Below are positions 1-5,341 of a stretch of DNA of 6,856 nt, piece after piece. Below the pieces are notes generated by a model. It saw only the letters and a program-made list of their open reading frames with translations. It had not been told where the DNA came from and did no database searches. The DNA lies in contig NZ_JAIVFR010000346.1 of the NCBI RefSeq assembly GCF_020829685.1, positions 1-6,856 of the forward strand, read 5' to 3'. Source of the DNA: Nostoc sp. CHAB 5715 (lineage in GTDB: Bacteria > Cyanobacteriota > Cyanobacteriia > Cyanobacteriales > Nostocaceae). The translations under genes and the position numbers were made by a program. Each line of letters begins with the position of its first letter. The stretch's first letter is position 1.

Positions 1-852
1 GCCGATTTACTGGAATTAGAGAGGGTGCGGGAAAGACTCTATGAGCAGTTAGATCGCGATCCTAGAGATAGTGAATGGGCAGAAGCAGTACAACTACCTT
101 TGCCAGCTTTTCGTTATCGCCTCCATGTTGGTCGCAGGGCGAAAGACAAGATGGTGCAATCTAACCTCCGTCTTGTAGTTTCAATTGCCAAGAAGTACAT
201 GAATCGTGGTTTGTCGTTCCAAGACTTAATTCAGGAAGGCAGTCTCGGTTTGATTCGTGCCGCTGAAAAGTTTGACCACGAAAAAGGTTATAAGTTCTCC
301 ACTTATGCTACATGGTGGATTCGTCAAGCAATTACCCGCGCGATCGCAGACCAATCCCGCACAATTCGGCTTCCAGTTCACCTATACGAAACCATCTCTC
401 GGATTAAGAAAACTACCAAACTGTTGTCTCAAGAAATGGGTCGCAAACCCACCGAAGAAGAAATCGCCACTCGTATGGAAATGACCATTGAGAAGTTGCG
501 GTTTATTGCTAAATCTGCCCAGTTACCCATTTCATTAGAAACACCCATTGGTAAAGAAGAAGATTCTCGGTTGGGCGATTTTATTGAATCCGATGGTGAA
601 ACGCCAGAAGACCAAGTTTCCAAAAACCTGCTGCGCGAAGACCTCGAAAAAGTCCTTGACAGTCTCAGTCCTCGTGAACGCGATGTTCTCAGACTACGTT
701 ACGGCTTGGATGATGGTCGGATGAAGACTCTTGAGGAAATCGGACAGATTTTCAACGTCACCCGCGAACGCATTCGTCAAATTGAGGCGAAAGCACTCCG
801 CAAATTACGCCACCCAAATCGTAACAGCGTTCTTAAAGAGTATATTCGGTAG
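1..852 (+). CDS. sigA: RNA polymerase primary sigma factor SigA (5' end missing)
   Basis: The frame is open from base 1, so the GTG at 25 is internal and the gene begins before the window; 283 residues are present. The product is a group 1 (sigma70/RpoD) factor that directs core RNA polymerase to housekeeping promoters. Visible in order are region 2 ([34 protein letters not shown], then the -10 recognition part [14 protein letters not shown]), region 3 ([22 protein letters not shown]) and region 4 ([14 protein letters not shown], then the -35-binding helix-turn-helix [20 protein letters not shown]). It ends in LKEYIR, as I recall for cyanobacterial SigA of about 390 residues; roughly the first 105 residues are missing. 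Group 2 sigma factors (SigB to SigE) share the core, but the sequence and C-terminus fit SigA best. A HIP1 site lies inside the gene at 340-347. A terminator follows about 90 bp after the stop. Confidence 0.95.
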   Translation, partial: ADLLELERVRERLYEQLDRDPRDSEWAEAVQLPLPAFRYRLHVGRRAKDKMVQSNLRLVVSIAKKYMNRGLSFQDLIQEGSLGLIRAAEKFDHEKGYKFSTYATWWIRQAITRAIADQSRTIRLPVHLYETISRIKKTTKLLSQEMGRKPTEEEIATRMEMTIEKLRFIAKSAQLPISLETPIGKEEDSRLGDFIESDGETPEDQVSKNLLREDLEKVLDSLSPRERDVLRLRYGLDDGRMKTLEEIGQIFNVTRERIRQIEAKALRKLRHPNRNSVLKEYIR

Positions 853-859
853 TCAATTA

Positions 860-931
860 GTCATTAGTCATTGGTCATTGGTCATTGGTCATTAGTGAAT
901 AAACAAATGACAAATGACAACTGACAAATGA
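860..931. repeat. Heptameric tandem repeats in two opposing blocks
   Basis: Five back-to-back heptamers of the form GTCATTR occupy 860-894: GTCATTA, three GTCATTG, GTCATTA. A second block at 904-931 has four heptamers, CAAATGA, CAAATGA, CAACTGA and CAAATGA. The second block is close to the reverse complement of the first, so the two can fold into a long imperfect hairpin around an AT-rich loop at 895-903. Short tandem heptamers of this kind are known from heterocystous cyanobacteria. They sit between the sigA stop codon and its terminator, so they would be transcribed into the sigA 3' UTR. Confidence 0.8.
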
Positions 932-940
932 CAAAACAAT

Positions 941-978
941 AAAAAACCTGGTAGTGAATAAGCACTCCAGGTTTTTTT
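941..978. terminator. Intrinsic terminator of sigA, probably bidirectional
   Basis: A perfect 11-bp stem pairs 941-951 (AAAAAACCTGG) with 967-977 (CCAGGTTTTTT). It is extended inward by AGTG (953-956) pairing with CACT (963-966), with one bulged T at 952 and a six-base loop. The right arm runs into seven Ts, giving a rho-independent terminator for sigA. The left arm starts with six As, so the opposite strand also has a hairpin followed by a T run. The same structure could therefore stop leftward transcription arriving from tnpA at 1050. Confidence 0.88.
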
Positions 979-996
979 ATTTATTGAACGCGCGGC

Positions 997-1056
997 TAAT
1001 TGAAGGGGTTCGTTAGCGAAGCGGTAGCGAGGAACGAGCGTCTGCCCCTTCAATTA
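997..1056. repeat. Inverted repeat at the tnpA 3' end, candidate left end of the IS605-like element
   Basis: TAATTGAAGGGG (997-1008) is repeated in perfect inverted orientation at 1045-1056, and the right arm overlaps the tnpA stop codon. The 36-bp loop holds smaller palindromic pieces, including TTCG-TTAG-CGAA at 1009-1020. Elements of the IS200/IS605 family carry imperfect hairpins near each end that TnpA recognises as single strands. In the IS605 layout the left end lies just past the leftward tnpA, which fits here. The GC-rich, repetitive loop also resembles dispersed cyanobacterial palindromic repeats, so it may instead be a separate small repeat. No exact cleavage site can be fixed. Confidence 0.55.
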
Positions 1057-1484
1057 ACACTCTCCTTCCGAGCAAGCAAGTCACCCCTCTGTTTCTGAGT
1101 CTCAATGTACCGCTTCACTGCTTCTTCCGAGACTCCACCGACAGACGAATAAAATGTCCCATCACTCCACATCCCTGAACCCCAAAAGCGACGCTTTTTA
1201 ATATCTTTGAATGTATTGAATATATGCACAGCGGAAATTGACTTCATGGTCTTAGCGATTTCTACTGGTGCAGTGGTATGGTCTGCCTGCACAAATACAT
1301 GAACGTGGTCAGGCATGATTTCCAACGCGTGAAGTATCCATCCATAGGTTTTACAGGTTTCTCCAAGGATACGCTTTAATTCTACTTCCACTGCGCCTTC
1401 AAGGATTTGATGTCGGTACTTTGGGCAAAAAATAATGTGATACCCCAAGCAGTGTTTAGCGTGTGAACTAGACAATATTTTCAT
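1050..1484 (-). CDS. tnpA: IS200/IS605-family transposase TnpA (HUH Y1 enzyme)
   Basis: This 144-residue protein has the usual length of the family and looks complete. It is a Y1 HUH single-strand DNA transposase (REP-like fold) that cuts and rejoins element ends using one tyrosine. The metal-binding HUH motif is PDHVHVFV, with His60 and His62. The catalytic tyrosine is Tyr126 in AVKRYIETQ. Other family signatures are the N-terminal GYHIIFCPKYRH, and RRFWGSGMWSDGTFYSSVGG before the tyrosine helix. The ATG at 1484 is the only reasonable start, because an in-frame TAA (complement of 1488-1490) lies one codon upstream. No clear Shine-Dalgarno sequence is visible. The gene diverges from the small gene at 1543 across a 58-bp AT-rich gap and ends inside an inverted repeat. 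All key residues are present, so activity is plausible. Confidence 0.95.
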   Translation of the reverse strand: MKILSSSHAKHCLGYHIIFCPKYRHQILEGAVEVELKRILGETCKTYGWILHALEIMPDHVHVFVQADHTTAPVEIAKTMKSISAVHIFNTFKDIKKRRFWGSGMWSDGTFYSSVGGVSEEAVKRYIETQKQRGDLLARKESVN

Positions 1485-1494
1485 GATTTAGCGC

Positions 1495-1528
1495 ATATCA
1501 GTAAAATATATAAAATATGTGATATAGT
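1495..1528 (+). promoter_or_regulatory. Candidate extended -10 promoter and small inverted repeat between tnpA and the 1543 gene
   Basis: TATAGT at 1523-1528 is preceded by TGA (1520-1522), which makes an extended -10 element (TGnTATAGT). No good -35 box lies at the right distance. Transcription would begin near 1535, leaving only a few bases before the ATG at 1543. That would explain why this gene has no Shine-Dalgarno sequence. ATATCA (1495-1500) and TGATAT (1520-1525) form a 6-bp inverted repeat that overlaps the -10 box and sits between two divergent genes, so it could be an operator. The region is very AT-rich, so chance matches are possible. Confidence 0.35.
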
Positions 1529-1542
1529 AATTTTACACAAAA

Positions 1543-2010
1543 ATGCCCAGCGATCGCGGCTACGATCCTGGACGCGGTCAACCTAGTATTGGTAGGACAA
1601 AAAAGAAAATTCTACGACAAATAGCGGTCATAGTTACCGCTACATCTTTTTGCATTTCAGCTAGTGTCAAACCATCACAAGCCAATCCAGCAATTTTGGC
1701 TCCTGTTGCTTTCTGTGCAGGAACTGCTGGTGTGGGATGTGTTTTTGTTGGGGTGGCAATAATAGGAGGAGTTACCTATTATATTTGGTCAAACGGAACC
1801 AACACAGTAGCATCTGATGCATCGGGAAGTATTTTCAGAACCGAGTATTTAGACGATCCAGAAGATCAAGAAAATCAAGAAATTGTAATAGCGCTAAACG
1901 CTAAAAGCTGGCAAGCCGCAAAAAGAGAATGTGCTTGGCATCTCTATGGGCAAAAGTTCAAGGTTTTTCAGAAAAAAGGTCGCTGGTACTGTACAAACAA
2001 GGTGGACTAA
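1543..2010 (+). CDS. Small exported or membrane protein of unknown function (possible cargo)
   Basis: I do not recognise this 155-residue protein. After a hydrophilic start (residues 1-19, rich in Gly, Arg and Asp), KKKILRQ leads into a hydrophobic stretch (27-41) and a possible signal peptidase site, SQA-NP, after residue 47. This suggests an N-terminal signal sequence, possibly with the true start later than the ATG used here. Residues 50-82 (starting AILAPVAFCAGTAG) form a glycine-rich hydrophobic segment that could span a membrane. The rest is an acidic linker (EYLDDPEDQENQE) and a basic C-terminal part ending KKGRWYCTNKVD. Cys130 and Cys150 lie in the C-terminal part and could pair outside the cytoplasm. 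A HIP1 site overlaps the start region. One base separates it from the next gene, so the two are probably co-transcribed. Function unknown. Confidence 0.6.
   Translation: MPSDRGYDPGRGQPSIGRTKKKILRQIAVIVTATSFCISASVKPSQANPAILAPVAFCAGTAGVGCVFVGVAIIGGVTYYIWSNGTNTVASDASGSIFRTEYLDDPEDQENQEIVIALNAKSWQAAKRECAWHLYGQKFKVFQKKGRWYCTNKVD
1999..2005 (+). promoter_or_regulatory. Shine-Dalgarno sequence that fixes the start of the 2012 gene
   Basis: AAGGTGG lies six bases before the ATG at 2012 and differs from AAGGAGG at one position. It supports starting the second small gene at 2012 rather than at the in-frame ATG at 1931, which lies deep inside the upstream gene. Confidence 0.6.
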
Positions 2011-2011
2011 A

Positions 2012-2296
2012 ATGAATCAATTTTTAAAGGATTTTTACGCCGAAAACAAACCTAAAACTCTTTGTGTTTTACAGGCTTTACCGGGGTTTTCTGACGAAAA
2101 CATCTTACCAACTATGCCAATGATGAATTCGCCAGAGCATAGTCTTAAATTCATCAAGGAACATCATCGGCATACCTGCTCTTTGAACTCAGATACTCCT
2201 GACTGGGAGTTGGTTGACGCAGAGGTTTACAAGCAAGAAAATTCTCTTTACGAGGCAGTGATTATTGCTTATTACAAACCTTTGGAGCCAGTTTAA
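2012..2296 (+). CDS. Hypothetical 94-residue protein immediately before tnpB
   Basis: The product begins MNQFLKDFYAENKPKTLCVL and has no motif I can name. It is soluble-looking, with no signal sequence or membrane segment. It contains a His-rich patch (KEHHRHTC), two cysteines, and a C-terminal stretch YEAVIIAYYKPLEPV that could be a beta strand. The same frame is open back to 1931, but that part overlaps the upstream gene, and the Shine-Dalgarno at 1999 supports the ATG at 2012. The gap to the upstream gene is one base. Its stop TAA is followed at once by the ATG of tnpB, so translation of the two is probably coupled. Its position between an exported protein gene and tnpB suggests cargo of the element or an accessory of TnpB. 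Neither role can be shown from sequence. Confidence 0.55.
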   Translation: MNQFLKDFYAENKPKTLCVLQALPGFSDENILPTMPMMNSPEHSLKFIKEHHRHTCSLNSDTPDWELVDAEVYKQENSLYEAVIIAYYKPLEPV

Positions 2297-3406
2297 ATGA
2301 AGCGGACTGTTAGTATCCCAGTTGACTTACCAACAGAAAGGTTTCTACCCCTAATGGAACAGTGTGCAGAAATATTTAATGCACACGTTAGCTGGGCTAT
2401 GGCTAACAGTACCTACAATAAAAACAAGGCACACAAGGAACTGTATTACCTATTAAGGGTTCAGCATCCAAGTGTGCCTTCTGCGTTATTGCAGACAGTC
2501 AGAGATAACGCACTTGAGGCAATTAAAGCCACCAAATTTAAAAGTATTCCCAAGAAAAAACCAACATCAGGATTAAGATACGACAAACGCACAATGACAC
2601 TAAGAGGTAAACAATTAACCCTCAGTTGCATTGGTAAACGAGTTACTTTAATTCTTGACGTACCTGACTATTTCAGAGAAATTTTTGAAACTTGGGAATT
2701 TTGCGGTGCAACTGTAACTTACACTAAAAACACGCTTACGTTTTGGGTAAGATTAGTTTTTGAAACAGAAGACCCGCAACAAATAGAAGGACAAATTCAA
2801 GGAATTGACCGAGGCTTATATCATCAAGCTGTTACCAATGATGGTCAATTTTTCAGTTCTTCTAAAATCAGGGCAGTACAAAGACGTTACTTATACAATC
2901 GTCGTCAACTCCAGCAAAAAGGCACTCGCAGCGCCAAACGTCGTTTAAAGGCGATGTCTGGACGCGAGAAGCGGTTCATGCGGGATACGAACCATTGTGT
3001 AAGTAAAAAGTTAGCCAACCAACCCTTAATTGCGGTTTTTGTGCTTGAAGACTTGTCAAGTATTCGCACCCAGCGACGCGGCAAGAAAATGAATAAATGG
3101 TTGGGTAGTTGGGCATTTTACCAGCAGGAGCAGTTCTTGTCTTACAAGGCAGAAGCGTTAGGGAAACGAGTAGTACACCAAGATCCTCGTTATACCTCGC
3201 AGAAATGCAATATTTGTAAGCACATCCGAAGAACAAATCGGCACAAGTCTAGATTCCATTGCGAAAACTGTGGACATCGGACACACGCGGATCTCAATGC
3301 TGCGAAGAATGTTCGGGACGACTATATTCTCTCCTCTACCCAGTTAGGGACAGAGGAGCAGGTGTCAGTCAATGCACCATACGTTTCAACCGAGTCTCTC
3401 GGTTAG
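2297..3406 (+). CDS. tnpB: TnpB, RNA-guided RuvC endonuclease of an IS605/IS1341-type element
   Basis: TnpB proteins, ancestors of Cas12, use an omega-RNA to cut DNA next to a short target-adjacent motif and help keep the element in the genome. The 369 residues match the family length. A helical N-terminal region (MKRTVSIPVDLPTERFLPLM onward) precedes a split RuvC domain with all three acidic residues: Asp171 in IQGIDRG, Glu251 in VLEDLSSIR and Asp332 in THADLNAAKNV. A zinc ribbon lies between the last two, with Cys304, Cys307, Cys322 and Cys325. No frameshift or lost catalytic residue is visible. The ATG directly follows the TAA of the previous gene, with GGAG at 2284-2287 as ribosome site. 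The last codons and the stop lie within a hairpin, as expected if the 3' end also encodes the omega-RNA. Confidence 0.95.
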   Translation: MKRTVSIPVDLPTERFLPLMEQCAEIFNAHVSWAMANSTYNKNKAHKELYYLLRVQHPSVPSALLQTVRDNALEAIKATKFKSIPKKKPTSGLRYDKRTMTLRGKQLTLSCIGKRVTLILDVPDYFREIFETWEFCGATVTYTKNTLTFWVRLVFETEDPQQIEGQIQGIDRGLYHQAVTNDGQFFSSSKIRAVQRRYLYNRRQLQQKGTRSAKRRLKAMSGREKRFMRDTNHCVSKKLANQPLIAVFVLEDLSSIRTQRRGKKMNKWLGSWAFYQQEQFLSYKAEALGKRVVHQDPRYTSQKCNICKHIRRTNRHKSRFHCENCGHRTHADLNAAKNVRDDYILSSTQLGTEEQVSVNAPYVSTESLG

Positions 3407-3444
3407 TTACAAGCCCCATCCCAAGAGTGGGTGGGGCGGTTGAC
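3300..3444 (+). ncRNA. Probable omega-RNA (reRNA) scaffold and right end of the tnpB element
   Basis: In characterised TnpB systems the guide RNA comes from the 3' end of tnpB through the element's right end, and the guide is the flanking DNA beyond it. Here AACCGAG (3388-3394) pairs perfectly with CTCGGTT (3398-3404), the latter overlapping the tnpB stop. GCCCCA-T-CCCA (3413-3423) then pairs with TGGGTGGGGC (3428-3437), with one bulged T and an AGAG loop. TTGAC follows at 3440-3444 as a possible cleavage site. If the element ends there, the guide would begin at 3445 in the DNA downstream of hli. The 5' limit at 3300 is an estimate. The second hairpin lacks a T run, so it is not a good terminator. 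Confidence 0.6.
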
Positions 3445-3466
3445 AGGTCATCTTAGATATTAAAAC

Positions 3467-3652
3467 TTATAGGATGCCCCAAAAATGTAGAAAGCCTTGA
3501 CCAGAAAAAAGCTCAACCAAAACGGCTGCTAAAAAGCCAATCATTGCCAAGCGACCGTTCCAAATTTCTGCTTGTGGGGTAAAGCCCCAACGCCAAGCGT
3601 TGCGATCTTCAATTACAGGAGTAGTTACTTTTGTTGTGGTTGCATTAGTCAT
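3467..3652 (-). CDS. hli: High-light-inducible protein (Hlip/Scp, one-helix chlorophyll-binding protein)
   Basis: This 61-residue protein has a polar N-terminus (1-19) followed by one chlorophyll a/b-binding helix. The signature is [24 protein letters not shown]: Glu29, Asn32 and Arg34 are the conserved pigment-ligand and ion-pair positions, and the helix runs to about residue 50. The tail, [11 protein letters not shown], is typical of the family. Hlips sit in the thylakoid membrane, bind chlorophyll and carotenoid, and protect photosystem II assembly and pigment recycling under light stress. The length is normal for an HliA/B-type protein, but which paralogue this is cannot be told. GGAG (complement of 3661-3664) lies eight bases before the ATG. 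The gene points away from the methyltransferase and ends about 22 bp from the right end of the IS605-like element, which may have altered its 3' UTR or terminator. Confidence 0.93.
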   Translation of the reverse strand: MTNATTTKVTTPVIEDRNAWRWGFTPQAEIWNGRLAMIGFLAAVLVELFSGQGFLHFWGIL

Positions 3653-3691
3653 GGTTCAAACTCCAAGCTTAATTTTTAAGGTTTATTTCCT

Positions 3692-3709
3692 TATGTAAAC
3701 TAATATAAC
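3692..3709 (-). promoter_or_regulatory. HLR1-like site (candidate RpaB binding) upstream of hli
   Basis: Read on the minus strand this is GTTATATT-AG-TTTACATA. The HLR1 consensus is two copies of (G/T)TTACA(A/T)(A/T) separated by two bases. The second half matches fully, the first has one mismatch (T for C), and the spacing is exact. The response regulator RpaB binds HLR1 at high-light genes, including hli genes. This site covers the -10 box, a position suited to repression in low light and release under high light. Confidence 0.6.
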
Positions 3710-3729
3710 AAATATTTTAATAAAGGCAA
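3702..3729 (-). promoter_or_regulatory. Candidate sigma70 promoter of hli
   Basis: On the minus strand TTGCCT (complement of 3724-3729, four of six bases matching TTGACA) is followed after 16 bases by TATATT (complement of 3702-3707, five of six matching TATAAT). Transcription would start about 7 bases further on, giving a 5' UTR of roughly 40 bases before the ATG at 3652. The HLR1-like site overlapping the -10 box supports this assignment. Confidence 0.5.
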
Positions 3730-3860
3730 CATGTTTTATATTTTTGTTTCCATAGCTTGACACGAACAATAGGAATTAATAGGAGCTAAAACATCTATCT
3801 TTGGATACAACTATAGGACTTCTAGCATTTCACGAAAATCTTGATACATATAGATTTTCC

Positions 3861-3888
3861 GTAGGGGCGCACAGCTGTGCGCCCCTAC
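3861..3888. repeat. Perfect 28-bp palindrome
   Basis: GTAGGGGCGCACAG is followed directly by its reverse complement, with no loop. GC-rich palindromes of this type (GTAGGGGCGC...GCGCCCCTAC) are dispersed between genes in many cyanobacterial genomes. It stands out against the AT-rich surroundings. As RNA it would form a very stable hairpin, but no T run follows on either strand, so it is not a standard terminator. Confidence 0.85.
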
Positions 3889-3894
3889 CAGGTA

Positions 3895-4066
3895 TTTGTA
3901 TTAACGTGAATTCGATTGCTCATATAATATCTACCTAATTTGTTCAATCAAAAAACCTCTCCCTGGTTTTACTACGCAAAACCGTCCCTCTCCGAGTCGG
4001 AGAGGGACAGACTTGAACTTTAGTTCAAGGCAGGGAGAGGTTCGTCGAACTCACGTTTGTATTAAC
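3895..4066. repeat. MITE-like nested inverted repeat with a cloverleaf fold
   Basis: An 11-bp direct repeat, TTTGTATTAAC, marks both edges (3895-3905 and 4056-4066). Just inside, AACGTGAATTCG (3903-3914) is inverted at 4046-4057 with one mismatch. Within lies a second inverted repeat, AACCTCTCCCTG (3954-3965) with CAGGGAGAGGTT (4031-4042), enclosing three consecutive hairpins: GTTTT/AAAAC (3966-3982), an 11-bp stem with 3-base loop (3984-4008), and CTTGAACT/AGTTCAAG with 2-base loop (4012-4029). Nearly every base from 3954 to 4042 is thus paired or in a short loop, forming a four-way junction. There is no coding frame. Terminal inverted repeats plus flanking direct repeats suggest a miniature non-autonomous transposon. 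It is not a tRNA, as the arm sizes and conserved bases do not fit. Confidence 0.65.
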
Positions 4067-4461
4067 TCAAGACTTTTGGCTGAGTATCTTAATTTATTAA
4101 TATAAATTCTCAATTATTTTACTATGTAAGTAGTTTTTTCTGCCTACACTCGTTGAATAACAAGAATTTAAATTACAGGTAGATGTGTATTAACTATAGT
4201 TTAATTAGTATTTTTAGCATTAATTTAAAAATCTAGAGTACAAAATGCTTACAGTTGAAAGTACCTTGTTTACCAGTCTTGTGGGTGAAGAGTTAAGTGA
4301 TTAAGACTGCTTTATAACGCACTCACTAAAATTATTAATTTAGCTTTGTCATCCAGATAGTTAAGTTAGAGTTATTACAAATAAAACTAATTTATAAGTT
4401 TAGGTAATTTTCATTTGATAAATTGATATTTAAACTGTTTGATAGTAGATCGAAAAAATTT
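4067..4461. other. AT-rich intergenic region before the methyltransferase
   Basis: About 395 bases of AT-rich sequence. Apart from the 19-codon ORF at 4245, the only structure I see is a weak 7-bp AT hairpin (4091-4097 with 4102-4108). No convincing promoter, RNA gene or terminator could be identified. The methyltransferase promoter must lie here, but no -35/-10 pair with good spacing stands out. Confidence 0.5.
4245..4304 (+). pseudogene. Possible remnant of a RiPP precursor leader (19 codons)
   Basis: An ATG-started ORF encodes MLTVESTLFTSLVGEELSD and then stops. The pattern Glu-x-x-Leu-Phe-x-x-Leu-x-x-Glu-Glu resembles leader peptides of cyanobacterial ribosomal peptides, which normally continue to a Gly-Gly cleavage site and a core. 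Here there is no Gly-Gly and no core in any frame after the stop, so it would be a truncated leader. A weak AGAG lies seven bases (4235-4238) before the ATG. An ORF this short can arise by chance; the resemblance is from memory only. Confidence 0.25.
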
Positions 4462-5334
4462 ATGAACAAACAGCAAACTAATGACTTTGACAAAATTATC
4501 CTTACTGCCTTCATGGTTAGTCTAGCTAGACAGTTTACAGATATTCCTTATGCTAAGGAGTTGGCACAATTAATAGAGATGCAAAGGTTAGTAAAGGTAT
4601 CTCAACCACAAAATCAAGACAAAAGTATTTTACTTACCGCACGTATAGAAGCTCGTTATAAAGGCATCAACCAGGTGATAGCTAAATATCAAATAACACA
4701 AGTTCTAGAACTAGCATCTGGTTTGTTACCGCGTGGGCTTTTCATGTCTAGCAATCCGAATATCGTCTTTATTGAAAGTGACTTGCCTAAGATGATTAGT
4801 TATAAACAGCAACTAATTCAGCAACTTGTCGGGGAACGTCCTAACCTGCATTTTATAGAAATTGATGCTACTAATCATCCCAGTGAGTTTTGGAAGAGTA
4901 CTCCTCTACTCAAAGCTGGACAACCAGTCATGATTTTGTGTGAAGGATTGCTGACACATCTGACTTTGTTAGAAAAACAACTTGTGTGTGCCAATGTCCG
5001 TGAGATTCTTCACTCTTATGGTGGTGTTTGGATTACTCCTGATTTCATTGACACAGCTAGTTTAGTGCGATCGCAACAAGATGACTCAGGTTTAGAAAAG
5101 CTATTACAAACAGGTACTGACCTTACAGGCAGGTCTTTAGTAAATAATAATTTTGGCACACTCGATCAAGCACGGCAGTTCGTTTACGAACAAGGTTTTC
5201 GTGTAACAGAACATGGTATGTTGAACGTAATAGACGAGTTAAGCTGCTTAGAAATTTTGGGTATTGATCCAGAAGTGGTAAGGAGAATGCTTGCTGCTCA
5301 ATCTGTCTTTGCGCTTACTCTCAATGTTGCTTGA
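4462..5334 (+). CDS. Class I SAM-dependent methyltransferase, PPM1/LCM (leucine carboxyl methyltransferase-like) family
   Basis: From the ATG at 4462 the product has 290 residues. An in-frame TTG at 4423 would add 13, but ATG is the more usual start and neither has a good ribosome site. Family features are RIEARYKGINQVI before the nucleotide fold, the SAM-binding loop VLELASGLLPRGL (motif I), the acidic pair in FIESDLPKM after the second strand, and CEGLLTHL, matching the EGLLxYL motif of the family. Members methylate carboxyl or hydroxyl groups of proteins or secondary metabolites; the substrate here is unknown. There is no signal sequence or membrane segment. The gene stands alone on its strand and converges on the GNAT remnant with 7 bp between the stops. 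It follows a long AT-rich leader region. A HIP1 site lies within it at 5067-5074. Confidence 0.85.
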   Translation: MNKQQTNDFDKIILTAFMVSLARQFTDIPYAKELAQLIEMQRLVKVSQPQNQDKSILLTARIEARYKGINQVIAKYQITQVLELASGLLPRGLFMSSNPNIVFIESDLPKMISYKQQLIQQLVGERPNLHFIEIDATNHPSEFWKSTPLLKAGQPVMILCEGLLTHLTLLEKQLVCANVREILHSYGGVWITPDFIDTASLVRSQQDDSGLEKLLQTGTDLTGRSLVNNNFGTLDQARQFVYEQGFRVTEHGMLNVIDELSCLEILGIDPEVVRRMLAAQSVFALTLNVA

Positions 5335-5341
5335 TTTTTCC

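Larger units (their letters stand above)
997..3444. mobile_element. IS605-like element with tnpA, two intervening genes and tnpB
   Basis: A leftward IS200-type tnpA and a rightward tnpB lie at opposite ends of this segment, which is the divergent layout of IS605. The left limit is set at the inverted repeat by the tnpA stop. The right limit is set at TTGAC (3440-3444), two bases after a GC-rich hairpin typical of a right end. Unlike a standard IS605, 812 bp separate the two start codons, and two small rightward genes fill that space. One reading is a single element that captured cargo. The other is two elements (an IS200-type and a tnpB-only IS1341-type) on either side of resident genes. The directly abutting ORF2 stop and tnpB start leave no room for a separate left end between them, which favours a single element or an older co-adapted unit. 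The boundaries are inferred. Confidence 0.5.

Noticed and set aside
257..623. Open frames inside sigA (257-484 plus, 429-623 minus)
   Set aside because: They lie wholly within the well-conserved sigma factor frame, have no family resemblance and are shadows.
860..931. Heptamer blocks as a CRISPR array
   Set aside because: The units are 7 bp and contiguous with no unique spacers, so this is a simple tandem repeat.
2976..3236. Minus-strand open frame of 86 codons inside tnpB
   Set aside because: It is antisense to the conserved RuvC region, and its protein has no recognisable features.
3259..3456. Plus-strand open frame of 65 codons over the tnpB end
   Set aside because: It is an alternative frame of the zinc ribbon and omega-RNA region, and its composition follows the overlapping structure.
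3757..3785. TTGACA followed by AATAGGAG in the hli upstream region, plus strand
   Set aside because: No acceptable -10 box at 16 to 18 bases and no start codon after the AGGAG, so neither a promoter nor a gene start is supported.
3954..4042. The cloverleaf as a tRNA gene
   Set aside because: Arm lengths, loop sizes and the absence of the conserved D- and T-loop bases rule out a tRNA.
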